Source of the DNA: Ypsolopha sequella
Lineage: Eukaryota > Arthropoda > Insecta > Lepidoptera > Ypsolophidae
Direction: 5' to 3'
Length of the DNA: 64,000 nt
NCBI GenBank assembly: GCA_934047225.1
Contig: OW203989.1
Span: forward strand, 16,467,977 to 16,531,976
The position numbers and the translations under genes were made by a program. This document shows positions 1-11,400 of this stretch, one piece after another. The notes under the pieces were generated by a model. That model was not told the origin of the DNA and made no database searches. It saw only the letters and a program-made list of their open reading frames with translations. The number at the start of each line of letters is the position of its first letter. Position 1 is the first letter of the stretch.

Positions 1-202
1 TTATCAGCTTGAATCCCGTAATGTTATAGTAATAGAAAGGTTACGCGTGTTTAAAAAATTTGACATCTACGTTCTAAATGTAATGAGGTGATGTTAATGT
101 GTACAATAGGTCGATCCACAAAAGCTGGCACGAATGGTTTCTTAGACCATCTAAGAATGGATTGAATGAGTAAATGAAAGTATCTATGTGTGTATCACAA
201 AC

Positions 203-300
203 CCTGCGGTCCGAAATAGAATTACAATGGATCATAAGCCATTCACTTCATACCTTCGTAATCGATTTTAGCGATGTAATTCTATTTCAAACCGCAGGGA
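203..300. repeat. Short foldback
   Basis: CCCTGCGGTCCGAAATAGAA at the left pairs with TTCTATTTCAAACCGCAGGG at the right, with about 25-bp arms and a 45-bp loop. It looks like a small MITE. Confidence 0.6.
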
Positions 301-360
301 AAATATTTGAATACAGGTTGATTGAAAAAGTAGTGATAGTGATTTAGACAAACCAGCCCC

Positions 361-583
361 CCTATTCTGTATCTTTAGTTGCCAACTGAACTAGGTGCGT
401 ATCATCAAAAACATAGATAAATACTGAAATTTCAAAATTACCTTTAGTGGGTATTGGACTACTAACAATCTGTGTCGTCACTGCAAGTGCGAACATATCC
501 TTAGGAAATCGGAATTCCATAGTATATCTATGTTTTTGATGATAGGCACCCAGTCCAGAAGGCAACTAGAGATACATAATAGG
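361..583. mobile_element. Foldback MITE, copy 1 of 2
   Basis: The left arm (TATTCTGTATCTTTAGTTGC, then a segment with AAACATAGAT) is the reverse complement of the right arm (ATCTATGTTTTTGATGATAG, then GCAACTAGAGATACATAATA). A second copy in the same orientation is at 29059-29277. Confidence 0.7.
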
Positions 584-774
584 CCCGCTGGTTTTTAACC
601 ACAAAGACAACGGTATTTTGCAACAACTTTTAACGTATCATTCATCCAAAAGCATACATTTGTTAGAAAATTATATTTAAAATTCTCGGTTTAAGTTTAC
701 AAGTAAGAAAAGGATTAACTCGCGAAATATTAATTTTACCTTGAACGACGGAAAAATAGAGTTGTCCACAAAAT

Positions 775-1110
775 ATAAGGAGGCCTGTAACAGGCTGTAT
801 ACACTAAACTGATACAATTTTGACAAAAAAAAAATACACCTTATATTTTTAACGCAGTTCGTTCACCCCGTAGCACCGTCTTGACCGATCACATTGAGTA
901 ATTGCGTTCTGTGCTATTGACGCTATCAGAGGTCAACGAACAGCGAGGGTGTTCACGAAATTTGCGCATTTCAAATTTAACGGGTACTGGTATATTATTT
1001 CAAAATTGCCGCTATTTTTTTTCAACACTTTATGAGTCATACTAACGTACCCTTAAAGGATTCCTGCCTTTGCATTTATACCATGTAAATGTATAAGGAC
1101 AGCACTGGTA
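775..1110. repeat. Dispersed repeat, copy 1 of 2
   Basis: The segment containing ACCGATCACATTGAGTAATT and GACGCTATCAGAGGTCAACG recurs as a diverged reverse complement at 27625-28005. No coding potential is seen. Confidence 0.65.
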
Positions 1111-1459
1111 GGTGACATGACATCAGTTTCGTTCATTTCATTCTTGCCAGCTTTTGTGAATCGAACTGTACTTGGATACATCTGTGATCAGTGGTTCTAG
1201 TTGCAAAGGTAATAACTATGCGAAGTCGAAACTAAGTAGGAGATGAGGTATAACCAAATAATCCGGATAATCTCGTTCACTCCTATAGTTTCGTTCCTTT
1301 GTTTGTTTCTGCAGACGCGGGACTAGTAATAAAGATTAGTTAATTTCTCTTTCAAGTATTCCACGTTATTTTCAGTGATACTATGCGAACTAACGAAAGA
1401 CAGGCACATTTTTTGTTCGGTGGCTTGTCCTTAGTAGAACCGGTTGACTATAAAATTAT

Positions 1460-1957
1460 AAACAAAAGTTAAAAGAAATGCTCCCTTGTGTTCGTCCCTT
1501 GGGATCTATGTTAACAAAAGCTAATATGTAAAATGAGATATAGCATCAGCGGGCCTAGCATGCGGCGTAGATGCTGTATTGTATCCGTGCCTCATGCTGG
1601 AGTCTTTCCATCTTACTACTTGCTTTCTCACATTGGCAGACGCGTGACAACGCAAGTAGGGTAGACAGACGCTGTATTTATGGCGCGTGCTAGACAGCTG
1701 ATAAATGTTTAAACAAATCGTAAAAGTTAAACGAAATGCTTACTTGTGTTCGTCCCTTGGGGTCTTTGTTAACGAAAGGTAACATGTGAAATGAGATATA
1801 GTAACAGGAGGCCTAGCATGCAGTATCCATGCCTCATGCTAGAGTCTTTTTCATCTTACTACTTGTATTCTCACATTGGCAGACGCAGTATGCGTGACAG
1901 CGCAAGCAGGGTAGACAGACCTGTATTTATGGCGCGTGCTAGATAACTGATAAATAA
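1460..1957 (+). repeat. Tandem duplication of a ~250-bp unit
   Basis: Unit a (1460-1710) and unit b (1711-1957) share GTGTTCGTCCCTTGGG, GAGATATAG, GGCCTAGCATGC, GCCTCATGCT, TCTCACATTGGCAGACGC and TTTATGGCGCGTGCTAGA. Both end in CTGATAAATRWTT, a word that appears a third time at 2229-2243 just before the first visible exon. Confidence 0.75.
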
Positions 1958-2190
1958 TTAATATATATAACGGTTACTCACGAAACATTTTGTCATATTT
2001 CGCCTAACTAGTTTCACTGTAGTTGTACAATTTCTACAGAGGCAAACAGGACTACGCGACGGTACCCCAAACGTGCCAAACCGGGAACCGTCGCGCAACC
2101 CTGTTTGCTTCTGAAGAAACTGTACGATTACAGTGAAATAGTCAGACGAAATCTGACTAATATATCGTGTGTAGCCGTTAGATATATTAA
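1958..2190. mobile_element. Foldback MITE bounded by TTAA
   Basis: Left end TTAATATATATAACGGTTAC pairs with right end GTAGCCGTTAGATATATTAA, and the inner arms (TAGTTTCACTGTAGTTGTAC and AGGCAAACAGG) are mirrored by CCTGTTTGCTTCTG and GTACGATTACAGTGAAATAG. TTAA at both ends suggests a piggyBac-type MITE, though AT richness makes this uncertain. Confidence 0.6.
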
Positions 2191-2255
2191 TTATGAATGT
2201 AAACGACGAATTTTCTAGTAATAGAACGCTGATAAATGTTTAATTGTATTTCCAG

Positions 2256-2465
2256 ATAGATAGCAACATAGCCCGGGTGCGTATGGAGACCCTGATCGGG
2301 GCGACATTCGCGCCGGGATCCCTAACCGGCTGGTTCAGTAACTACGGGTACCACGACTCTGCTATATCGCTCGCGACAATCGACGGAGCTCTGATGAGTG
2401 CCCTATCGCCTGGCACTAAATTGACCATCGTGAATCATCCGCTACCTTACTCTATAACTCACTTG
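2256..2465 (+). CDS. Gene 1 visible exon 1: extracellular loop of second membrane domain
   Basis: 210 nt, phase 0 to 0, between acceptor TTTCCAG and donor GTACGT. It encodes a soluble segment containing [21 protein letters not shown] and VNHPL, aligning with gene 2 exon 59055-58840 ([26 protein letters not shown]). It is the membrane-proximal part of the big loop of ABCA membrane domain 2. The homologues of the two preceding gene 2 exons are not found at 1-2255 and must lie left of the window. Confidence 0.9.
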
Positions 2466-5400
2466 GTACGTTTAGATATCGTAGGTGACCGACATAGCAT
2501 GCCGAATTAGTAAGGTGAAGTGGCAGTGGACTGGCCATATTTGTCGCCGACGTGATAACCGTTGGGGCCGTAAGGCATTGGAATGGAGACCACGTACAGC
2601 AAAGCGTAGCGTAGGCCGCCCTCGTGCCCGCTGGACTGATGATCTGAAGGACGTTGCGGGTGGCGGCTGGATGAGGATGACTGAGGACCGCCAAGAGTGG
2701 CGTAATATGGGGGAGGCCTATGTCCAGCTGTGGTCGAATACGGGCTGATAGATGGATGGACGTTTATATTATTGATGATTATGTCGCAGGCAAATAGTAA
2801 AATTGCGCCGTTTACAAACGGTGTCGGTATTTTCTAAACGCTCGCTGTTTTGTTATTTGACGAATCGTCGTCAAATTCGGCATTTTCTAATTTGCCTCGG
2901 CATATAGTAATTCTATTAGAAATATTGAGGATCCGCTCCGCTTCGCTCACCTCCCAACATGTACTTGCATGTAAACCTAATACGCTCCTCCTCGCTCAGC
3001 TAGTCGACGCACCTATTTTTCACTTTTTGGTGAAAGGCTTAATAAATGTTTCGCCGATACTTGCGTCGCAATAATGCTGCCAAATTAGAATTTGTCCCAT
3101 CCCGTATATGTCACGCTATATTTCGGGGGGAGGGGGGGGGATAGATCACAACTATCCCCCCCTTGGATACGTGCTTGGGTACTATGTACTGTATATTTGT
3201 GTGTTTTATATAAACACTTGTTAAGCGAATTTTATTTTTGTCACTGTCACTCCAAGCGAAATTTCGCGCAGTGCGATGGGGGCGGATTCAGGGCAAAAGG
3301 GAAAAAAGTTGGTTTTATATTTTTATTAAAAAAACTAAAATAGCTAGCAAAATTTCAAATATCTAATCTCTAGATATTGTTGAAACACACCTAATAAAAT
3401 ATGTTTGAGTTCTGTATATGGTTCCTATTCGTCAAACGAGGAGAAAAAGTGTGTTTGAAGACCTCATTTAAACAATTATTTCTATCGAGGAAAATTTATT
3501 CAAACATCTTTTCCAATTTCAAAACCCTAGATTATATAGTCAAAATGTATATACCAGAAATTTATTAAAATTTTCCGTGTATTTCATCATGAAATACGCA
3601 GAAAAGAAACACCCGTATTTTTTTCGCATATCGCCTTAACACTGGTTTTGATCTGTTTTACACTGTTACATAGATAATTTATTGAAAATCTTTTCACGTA
3701 AATCCGTAATGAATTATATTTATTAATTTCTTGAAGGTAACCGTAGTTTATGTTTGTTTACAGGTAAGAGTGATGGCATCCGGCAGCAGTATGGGTTTCC
3801 AGTTCGCATTCAACATCGGCTTCTGTATGGCATTCGTCACTTCCTTCCTTGTCCTCTTTGTTATCAAGGTTAGTTACTTACTTACAACATGAATCTGGTT
3901 TAACGCAGAATATGCACTTCGCAAAATGTGCACTTGATGCAAAATGTACATTTCGCATTAGGTGCACTTATCACAATGTGCACTTTATTAACGAGCACTT
4001 CTCAATATGAGCACTGAGATGGTTCGCCGGGCCCTCGCCCGCCCACCCCCCCCTACACACGCATATAGCTATATATATATGTATTGGCGCCTATACATAC
4101 ATACACATCCACATCCGTGCAGGTTCTAACCATGAAAGTCTAGACTCGGACTTGACTATTGAATTACTTTTCCCATTGTGTCTGAACTGATACCATGTTA
4201 TTGATATCGGATATATATTAATCGATTAAGTTAATATACTATTATTTACTTGATTCAAGATATCTAAGCCATAAAAGGAAAGGTTAAGAAGAGATAAACA
4301 CAGGCATATGCTTTAAAGACTCTACTAATTTAATAAATCTTTTATCGTTGATCTCGAAATGGCCCAAAATGAATTTAATAAAGGGGAAAGACAACGACTA
4401 CAAAAAAACCCTTTGGCCTTATTATCTATAGTTTATCTAGTACTTAAGAATTACATTTTTAAGACAACTATACATTTATTTCTTTAAACGATTTCATGAT
4501 TCAGATTCGAACTGAATTATTCTTTGTATAACAATATATGTATTAAACAAGCCTACTTGTTTACATCACCAGTGAGACAATATTTACGCTACCAACACAC
4601 AACAATACATTTATATCTTTAAACGATTTCATGATTCAGAGTCGAACTGAATTATTCTTTGTATAACAATATATGTATTAAACAAGCCTACTTGTTTACA
4701 TCACCAGTGAGACAATATTTACGCTACCAACACACAACCATACATCTATTTCTTTAAACGATTTCAAGATTCAGAGTCGAACTGAACTCTCTGTGTATAA
4801 CAATATTACTTGTTTACATCACCAGTATAGAACATATCGCATAACTGGGACATGATCACTGTGTCTTTCTTTATAAATAAATAATCCGTCGGTTCGAACG
4901 ACAGATTGGCACAGGTCTATTAAACCGAGCTCTCTCCCTTGTATAACAAATATGTATAAACAATCCCCACTTGTTTATATCATCAGAGACAATATGAACG
5001 TAAATATCTACTAACGAGTCGCCTCTGTCAGCTTTGTCTCAAAAGAATTTTTAGAGCGATAAAGAACACATAAATAATTTGTCAGAGCATGCAATTTTTA
5101 TGTTGCTTAAATGTCCGATTATATTAGACATGTATCGGAATCTCTGTACATTTCGTTAAATGTAAAATAACATTGCGTTCTCTAACAAATACAAGGTTTA
5201 TATCGGTAAATATACAATATTGTGGAATATAGTTTCAACCCCTCGCTTTTAACTACTTTGCTCGAAAATGGAGCCAATATTCCATAGATAACGTTATGTT
5301 ACCACTTAACTTGAATTTTAATAGTTAGAAAAATTCAATCACAATATCGATTTTTAACCGAAGGTTTTATGTATGTACTTAGCTTTTTATTTCGTGATCC

Positions 5401-8400
5401 CCACGTCGATCTCGTCACAACATTTACTTGCTTTAGCTTTAGCTTGTCAACAATTTTGATTTCAAATTTCACAATAAATAAAATTAGACAAACAATTATA
5501 TTTGTTATCTCTTGGACAAATCAGTGTCCTCTCCTTAACGTGTCAAAACCTCGACTACACTCTCTCTCCCTTTATCATTTTACAATAAAGCTTCCCAAAT
5601 ATATCTTAACAACTAATTAATCTACTTTCACTCTTATCACTGCACTTATAATGTCTAATTTCACTTAAGCACCGCTCCGCTATTATCGACTTCGACGCAC
5701 GCCCATGCCTATGACGTCACGTTCTCTTGATTTGTGATTGGCTGGTCAAACGATGACGCAATCGTCACCATTTTTCGCACGCTTTCTCCCAATCCAGTAC
5801 TTCCCACCAAACAGCTAGGCCTTCTCCAACTGTAGTCAGCACAAATCTAGGTTTCAAACCCAAACCCTTGCCTTTGCGCAATAATCCACCTCGATCTCTC
5901 CTTTGGCTGTAATTAGAAGATAAATTCCCAGTACAATATCATTTGTCCTTGAACAAATTTATCCTTAGAATTTGAGTTGTTAAAGCTCAAATTCACACAA
6001 TAATCAAAAAACGTTGTCTACTACTCTTGTTACTAAGTGAGGTGTTTCCAATTTCCGATATTTTGGAAGGAGCCAGTAACAGAGATTGTTATGCCAAGGG
6101 CTCCTTTTTTCTCTTCATTTTCCTTCTAACCTCTCTCTAACCCAAAATCCTCTGACATCCGTCCACCCTGTCAATTCCGCCTCGATCGATATTTCCCAGG
6201 CCAGCAGCAAGGAGGTCTATTATGTTATTACAAAATAGGTTTCATTACACTCTTCGCCCATTTCCGTGATCCACATCTGTGTTGCATATCTCATTTAAAC
6301 GCTGCCTATGCGTATGTGAACAAAAAATAATTATTGACAACCGACCCACCCGTAGTGCGGCACTAAGTTATGACTTCGTTCTTAGGAATAGCAAATTTAT
6401 CCTTTAATTTTTTATTTAAAATACTTATTTCGCTTTCGTGGTGCTTTATGAATGTGTGTGTGCAAAGAATTTGCATGCCATCACAGCACTTCGCAAAACT
6501 TGCACATTTTGTAATATTTGTTTAGGATTACTACCAAGATATGAAAAACAGTTTCCAAATAAAAATCTTTTGGTTTTGGAGAAGTATTGTACTTTTATTA
6601 ATTTAATCTACACTTATATCGTAAAATCCTGATTATGAACTCAAAATTATTGCTAATTGACAATTTTTTTAACAAACGTTCTAGGTAGTACAGAAAAAAG
6701 TTACAAAAAAAACTTTTAGACTTTTAAATAACTTTTGCTATAAAAGTACAGTTACATGAAGTTGGAAGGCAAAGGGAACTTAACCCCAGCTACGAGGTTT
6801 TAATAGGGAATGGTTAGAATTATGTACATACTTATGACCAAACCCATGTGCTGATGTGCTGTGGACTACGTTTGGTTTTAATGATGGTAGAACTTGTGAC
6901 CGCACCCTTGTGTCACAGGCGCGGTGAACTGCTGGATAGATTTTGTGCGTTATTTATTAATTTAATATTTACTGCTTTTTTGTATGTTTAAAGTTTTTTT
7001 CTGGGCAAAAATGTCTGACAGCATAATGCTGATCAGCAAAAATGACGAATAATCAAAACGAACCAGAAAAATCAAGAAAAGCTTACGACAATAATTCCCA
7101 TAGCTTAAGAAAAGCCTACGACAATTGTTACCTAGATGTTATGGATTGGAAAGTAGGTAGGCAACCTATTGCCAGAGAATATAAAGTATTACTACGTAAA
7201 GAAGCGACACTCACCTCCCCGCGCGAATTTAACGTCCCCCGCGGTCCCCCGCAAGTTAGTGGAAATCTGGAGTCAGGCAGAGCTCGATTACCACTCGTTT
7301 GCTGCGCGCGTGTTTTGTTACAAAGTTTTATCACGATACTGATTTTTAATCAGTATGGTGCGTTATTGCAGTGTTTATGGATGCCTGGAAAACTTTTTTT
7401 CAAAAATTAGAATTGCGTGATCAAACCTTACAATTTCGTTCAGTAACGCATTTGGAACAATAAAATCAGTATTTATAACTTTCCATGTTTTGACAAGTTT
7501 TCATTTTTTTTCCAAAATTTATGTTTGAGTAGTTGTTAATTATATGATGATCATTTATGCATACGAAACTATATAGGTACCTACTAAGCTTAGGCATACT
7601 ATATATTTACTTTTAAAGTAACGAAAAAGCAGCGGTAACTCAGGGGTAGAACGCTGGCCTCTTAATCTTGAGATTAAGGTTCGATCTCCGGTCGGGCATG
7701 CACCAATGAGTTCTTCGGAATTTACATAATGTGCATAGTATTTGCTAATAGGTACTTACCCACTTGTGAACAGTGAAGGAAAACATAGTAAGGAAACCTG
7801 CATGCCCTAAAAAGAGTGTATTTGTGCCCGAAGAACGATGATAGGGCTCACCACCCATCACGTTGGGACGTAGTATTTGCAGGTGAAACGCGGGTTTACC
7901 GAGTGTGGGTGGACTGTGACTTGCATTTCAAAGTTCACACTCGGAACACATCCGACACCCCCCGGGGCATTCAGGTCGTAACGATTTATATACATATATA
8001 TATATAAGGTTAAATAACATTATTTGGCGAAACTCAAAACAAAGGTAGTACTAGTCTATATGGACAACTGTTTGTATGGGAGCTAAGCGAAATTCTTAAC
8101 TTTTTTTCACTTCCTCCTATACAAATTGCTCCGATCAGCTGACTCGTCCAGTATGGAAAGGTGAAAACGAATTTTAAGAATTTTTCACTTATTATACTTA
8201 TTTATTATTATACTATAAAAAAGTTATTCATATGGACATGTTCTACATATGTTTCAAATTTCGTCAACTAATTGAATTTAACCTTGTATATATATATACA
8301 TATATTTTTTTAATACTGATTAATCCACGGGGAACCAGAAATTGGACTACGCTAAAATTTAGGAAGAGAATCACATAAGTTGCTGACTTATATTGTGTCC

Positions 8401-11400
8401 CTCTCGGGCGATGACGCTCACACGATTGCTGCCAGCCCTAGACTAGCTCACGCACACACACAAGCGTGTGCGGACAAGCCAGATGCGCGCGTAGAGTGTA
8501 GGTAAATAACTTGAGCCTTGACTATGAAGTGTCGGGGGTGTGCTATTGCACTCGTGTATACTCGTGTATACTCGTGTTTAAGTAACCTCTATATGTGCCA
8601 GTTTCATAAACTACTATAAAAATAAAACAATAACACGAACTTCCTATGTATATACAGTGTGTCCCTTGTACAAGTGCACATCCGAAAGTGGGTAAAACTA
8701 GATGTAAATATATCGACAAAAAAAAGAAAAACATTTTTTTTTAATTTATTTTTAATCTTGTTAAAATACTCCATCTAGGTATCTTTGTATGGGACGCGAG
8801 CGCAGTGCCTTTGGTTAACCGCTCGTAGAAAATATTGTATTTATGATAGAACGTTGTGTTTTTTTTTTGTTACAAAGATAATGGAATAGGCAATGATAAA
8901 TAGGAATAAAAGTATAGTGAAACGGGGACATTATTTTGAAGAAATTGACTATTACTGAAAAAAAAGACGGAAAAATGAAAGAAATAGTCTTTTAGGATAT
9001 TATTTTTATGGTAATGGTTGTTGATTATGTTTTGTCTTTATTTGGTATGCAACGTCTATTCTAAAGGATTATAACAGTTTTATTTTCATTGCATTACTCG
9101 CGATAGATCAAAAGTTATGACATATTTAATACAGTCTCCATGGTAAGCAAAAAAAAATTTAAAACGTTAATTTATAAAACACAGACTTTCTAAAAAAAAA
9201 AGCATTTGTTTGTCGATAAAATAAGGTCTAGTTTCACCCCTTTTCGGATGTGCACTTGTACGAGGGACACACTGTATAAACAAAAATTCAAGTTCCCGTT
9301 ATGTTGTAATTGCAAGGGCTAACAGGAATGCAGGGCTGATATGAGAGACACAAGAATAAAGTGGGGAACTAACCTTGAGCTGGTTTAGCGGCTGCAACGA
9401 TCGGCGCCGGCGCAAATGGTGGCTGGCGTGGCGTGCTGATTAGAGTTTTGTAGGGTCCTGGGTTTCACAGTTATGGGCGGAATAAACACGCGACGTTTTG
9501 CGAAAAAAAGTTCATGTATGAGACACTGGCCAGCTATAATTTATTTTGAAAATGCAATTATTTGAATGAAATTAAAAATACAGACGTTTCAACTTAAAAA
9601 TTTCACTACCCATTTTTTACGAGCTAAATTGAACTATCGTGTCTCATTGAAAAATGGATCTGCGTCGGGAACATTTTTGCTCGATGATTTTTCACGATTT
9701 CAAATGTCACCTAAAACTGGACGCATCGCTTCATTCGTTTCGTAAACAAGCGCTCGTGTCCCAAAGTCTCTAATTATGTTACAGTTGCACAAAATACTAT
9801 TTTACTGGCGCGGGTATGTTTCTTAAGAAAGTTTGTGAAACAAAACAAAACAGTAAAGTAATGGTTTCATTAAAATATTAAGTCTTTACCTATGAAATTG
9901 CCGTTTTCTATAGAGAATTTTAAGAAAACTTAATTTTCAGTACTAAAATTTTTGCATTTTGTTTAGGAATGACAAATCCAAGTTATGTAATTTATTTTGT
10001 GTATGAATGAGACAATATTAAGAAAACAGCAACATCAATTTAATTTTTGAAAAGTGTCAGCTGTAAAAAAATATTACGAATCTTGTCACGGAAATGGATG
10101 GCATTTAGGACGAACTGCTTTTGAAGATTTAATTTTGGTTATCAAACTGACAATAAAAACAAAATTTAATACGTAGACGTAAAACTTTAAAATCAACTTT
10201 CAAACAAAAAACAAACAATGTAAATAGCTATTGAATTACAGGAATTATGAACATATGAATCTGTAAGAAAATTTCGGCAATTTCATATGTAAAGACCTAT
10301 TATATGTAGCCATTTACACCTGCTACAACATGGTTGAATTTCTAGGAGCGTATAAGCGGTGCGAAACTCCTGCAGCGTATATCGGGCGTGCGTCCCGCTG
10401 TGATGTGGAGCTGCGCCTTCGTCTGGGACTGGCTCTGGATGTTCTTCATCTACATCTGCATCATCTTCACCCTCGCCTGCTTCCAGGAGACCACGCTCTC
10501 TACTGCCGACGAGCTAGGTAAGTCCTGTCACATCGCTGAATGGCGAACCTGATTTTTGAAGTGAAAACTTCTTTAGGCGTACTGAGCGATTTTTGGTAGG
10601 GGAAAATCTCATGGCTTCGCGTCACCCTCTACGTCACGGACATGCTATATTGACAGTAAAGTTTTCACTTCTGTCGGCAGTCTATGTATGTTTTTTTTGT
10701 TAAGAGGGTGCCGAGCAAAATAATCTAAAACGACAGTCACTGTTAAATTGATTTATTGAATAATATTTCAATGATAAATAAATAAAATATTTATTTATTA
10801 TCACAGAGAATGTATCTACACTTCCGCCGCAGCGAATATTAAAAATAACTTATGGTGTAAGAAACAAATATATCTAAAGTAGGCCCAAAATATAAAAAAG
10901 GTATTGGGGTTTTAGTAATTTCAATAACTTAACTGTCGAATTTTGTCTCAACCACAATTCCAGACAATCACAAACGTTATAAAATACAATTGGGCCGTTT
11001 CACATTTTTAAAATTTTATCTGGTAAATTAAATTTGATTTTTTCTGTTAAATTCAATAAATACGACCATGATAAAATAGACCACGAGAGAACAAGCGAGG
11101 TGTCTAATCGTTCTACGCTCGGCGCAGCCTTAAGTGTGCATGTTGCATTAGTGTAACTGTAATCTGCAGGTAAAATGCTTTATTTTATATCCCACATGTC
11201 CGGGACAGAAATCGTGCAAGGAGGCGTGGTGCTTGCGAACACACGAGGTCGAAAATAGGCCTCCGAAATCCATTGTCAATAGAGATGTGATGTGTTGTGT
11301 TGTGTACTATTAGTGTGAGTGAGAAATATGAGTATGTGTGCCACACTTATAGTTTTTGTGTTTATGTCGTTAACATAGGTGGAAGGAAACGTGGAGACAT

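Noticed and set aside
1..2255. Missing upstream exons of gene 1 (homologues of gene 2 exons 6 and 7)
   Set aside because: I looked for the membrane helix and loop segments equivalent to 61166-59846 and found only repeats, so they must lie left of the window.
4467..4999. CRISPR-like repeat array
   Set aside because: The units are about 137 bp and repeat as a whole without short repeats and unique spacers, in a eukaryotic intron.
7042..7410. 122-codon open frame as a small gene
   Set aside because: No family resemblance, repeats a short KAYDN motif, lies in a gene 1 intron with no splice signals of note; probably transposon debris.
7625..7700. Possible tRNA-Lys(CTT) gene
   Set aside because: The anticodon region matches tRNA-Lys but the acceptor arms do not pair and a SINE body follows.
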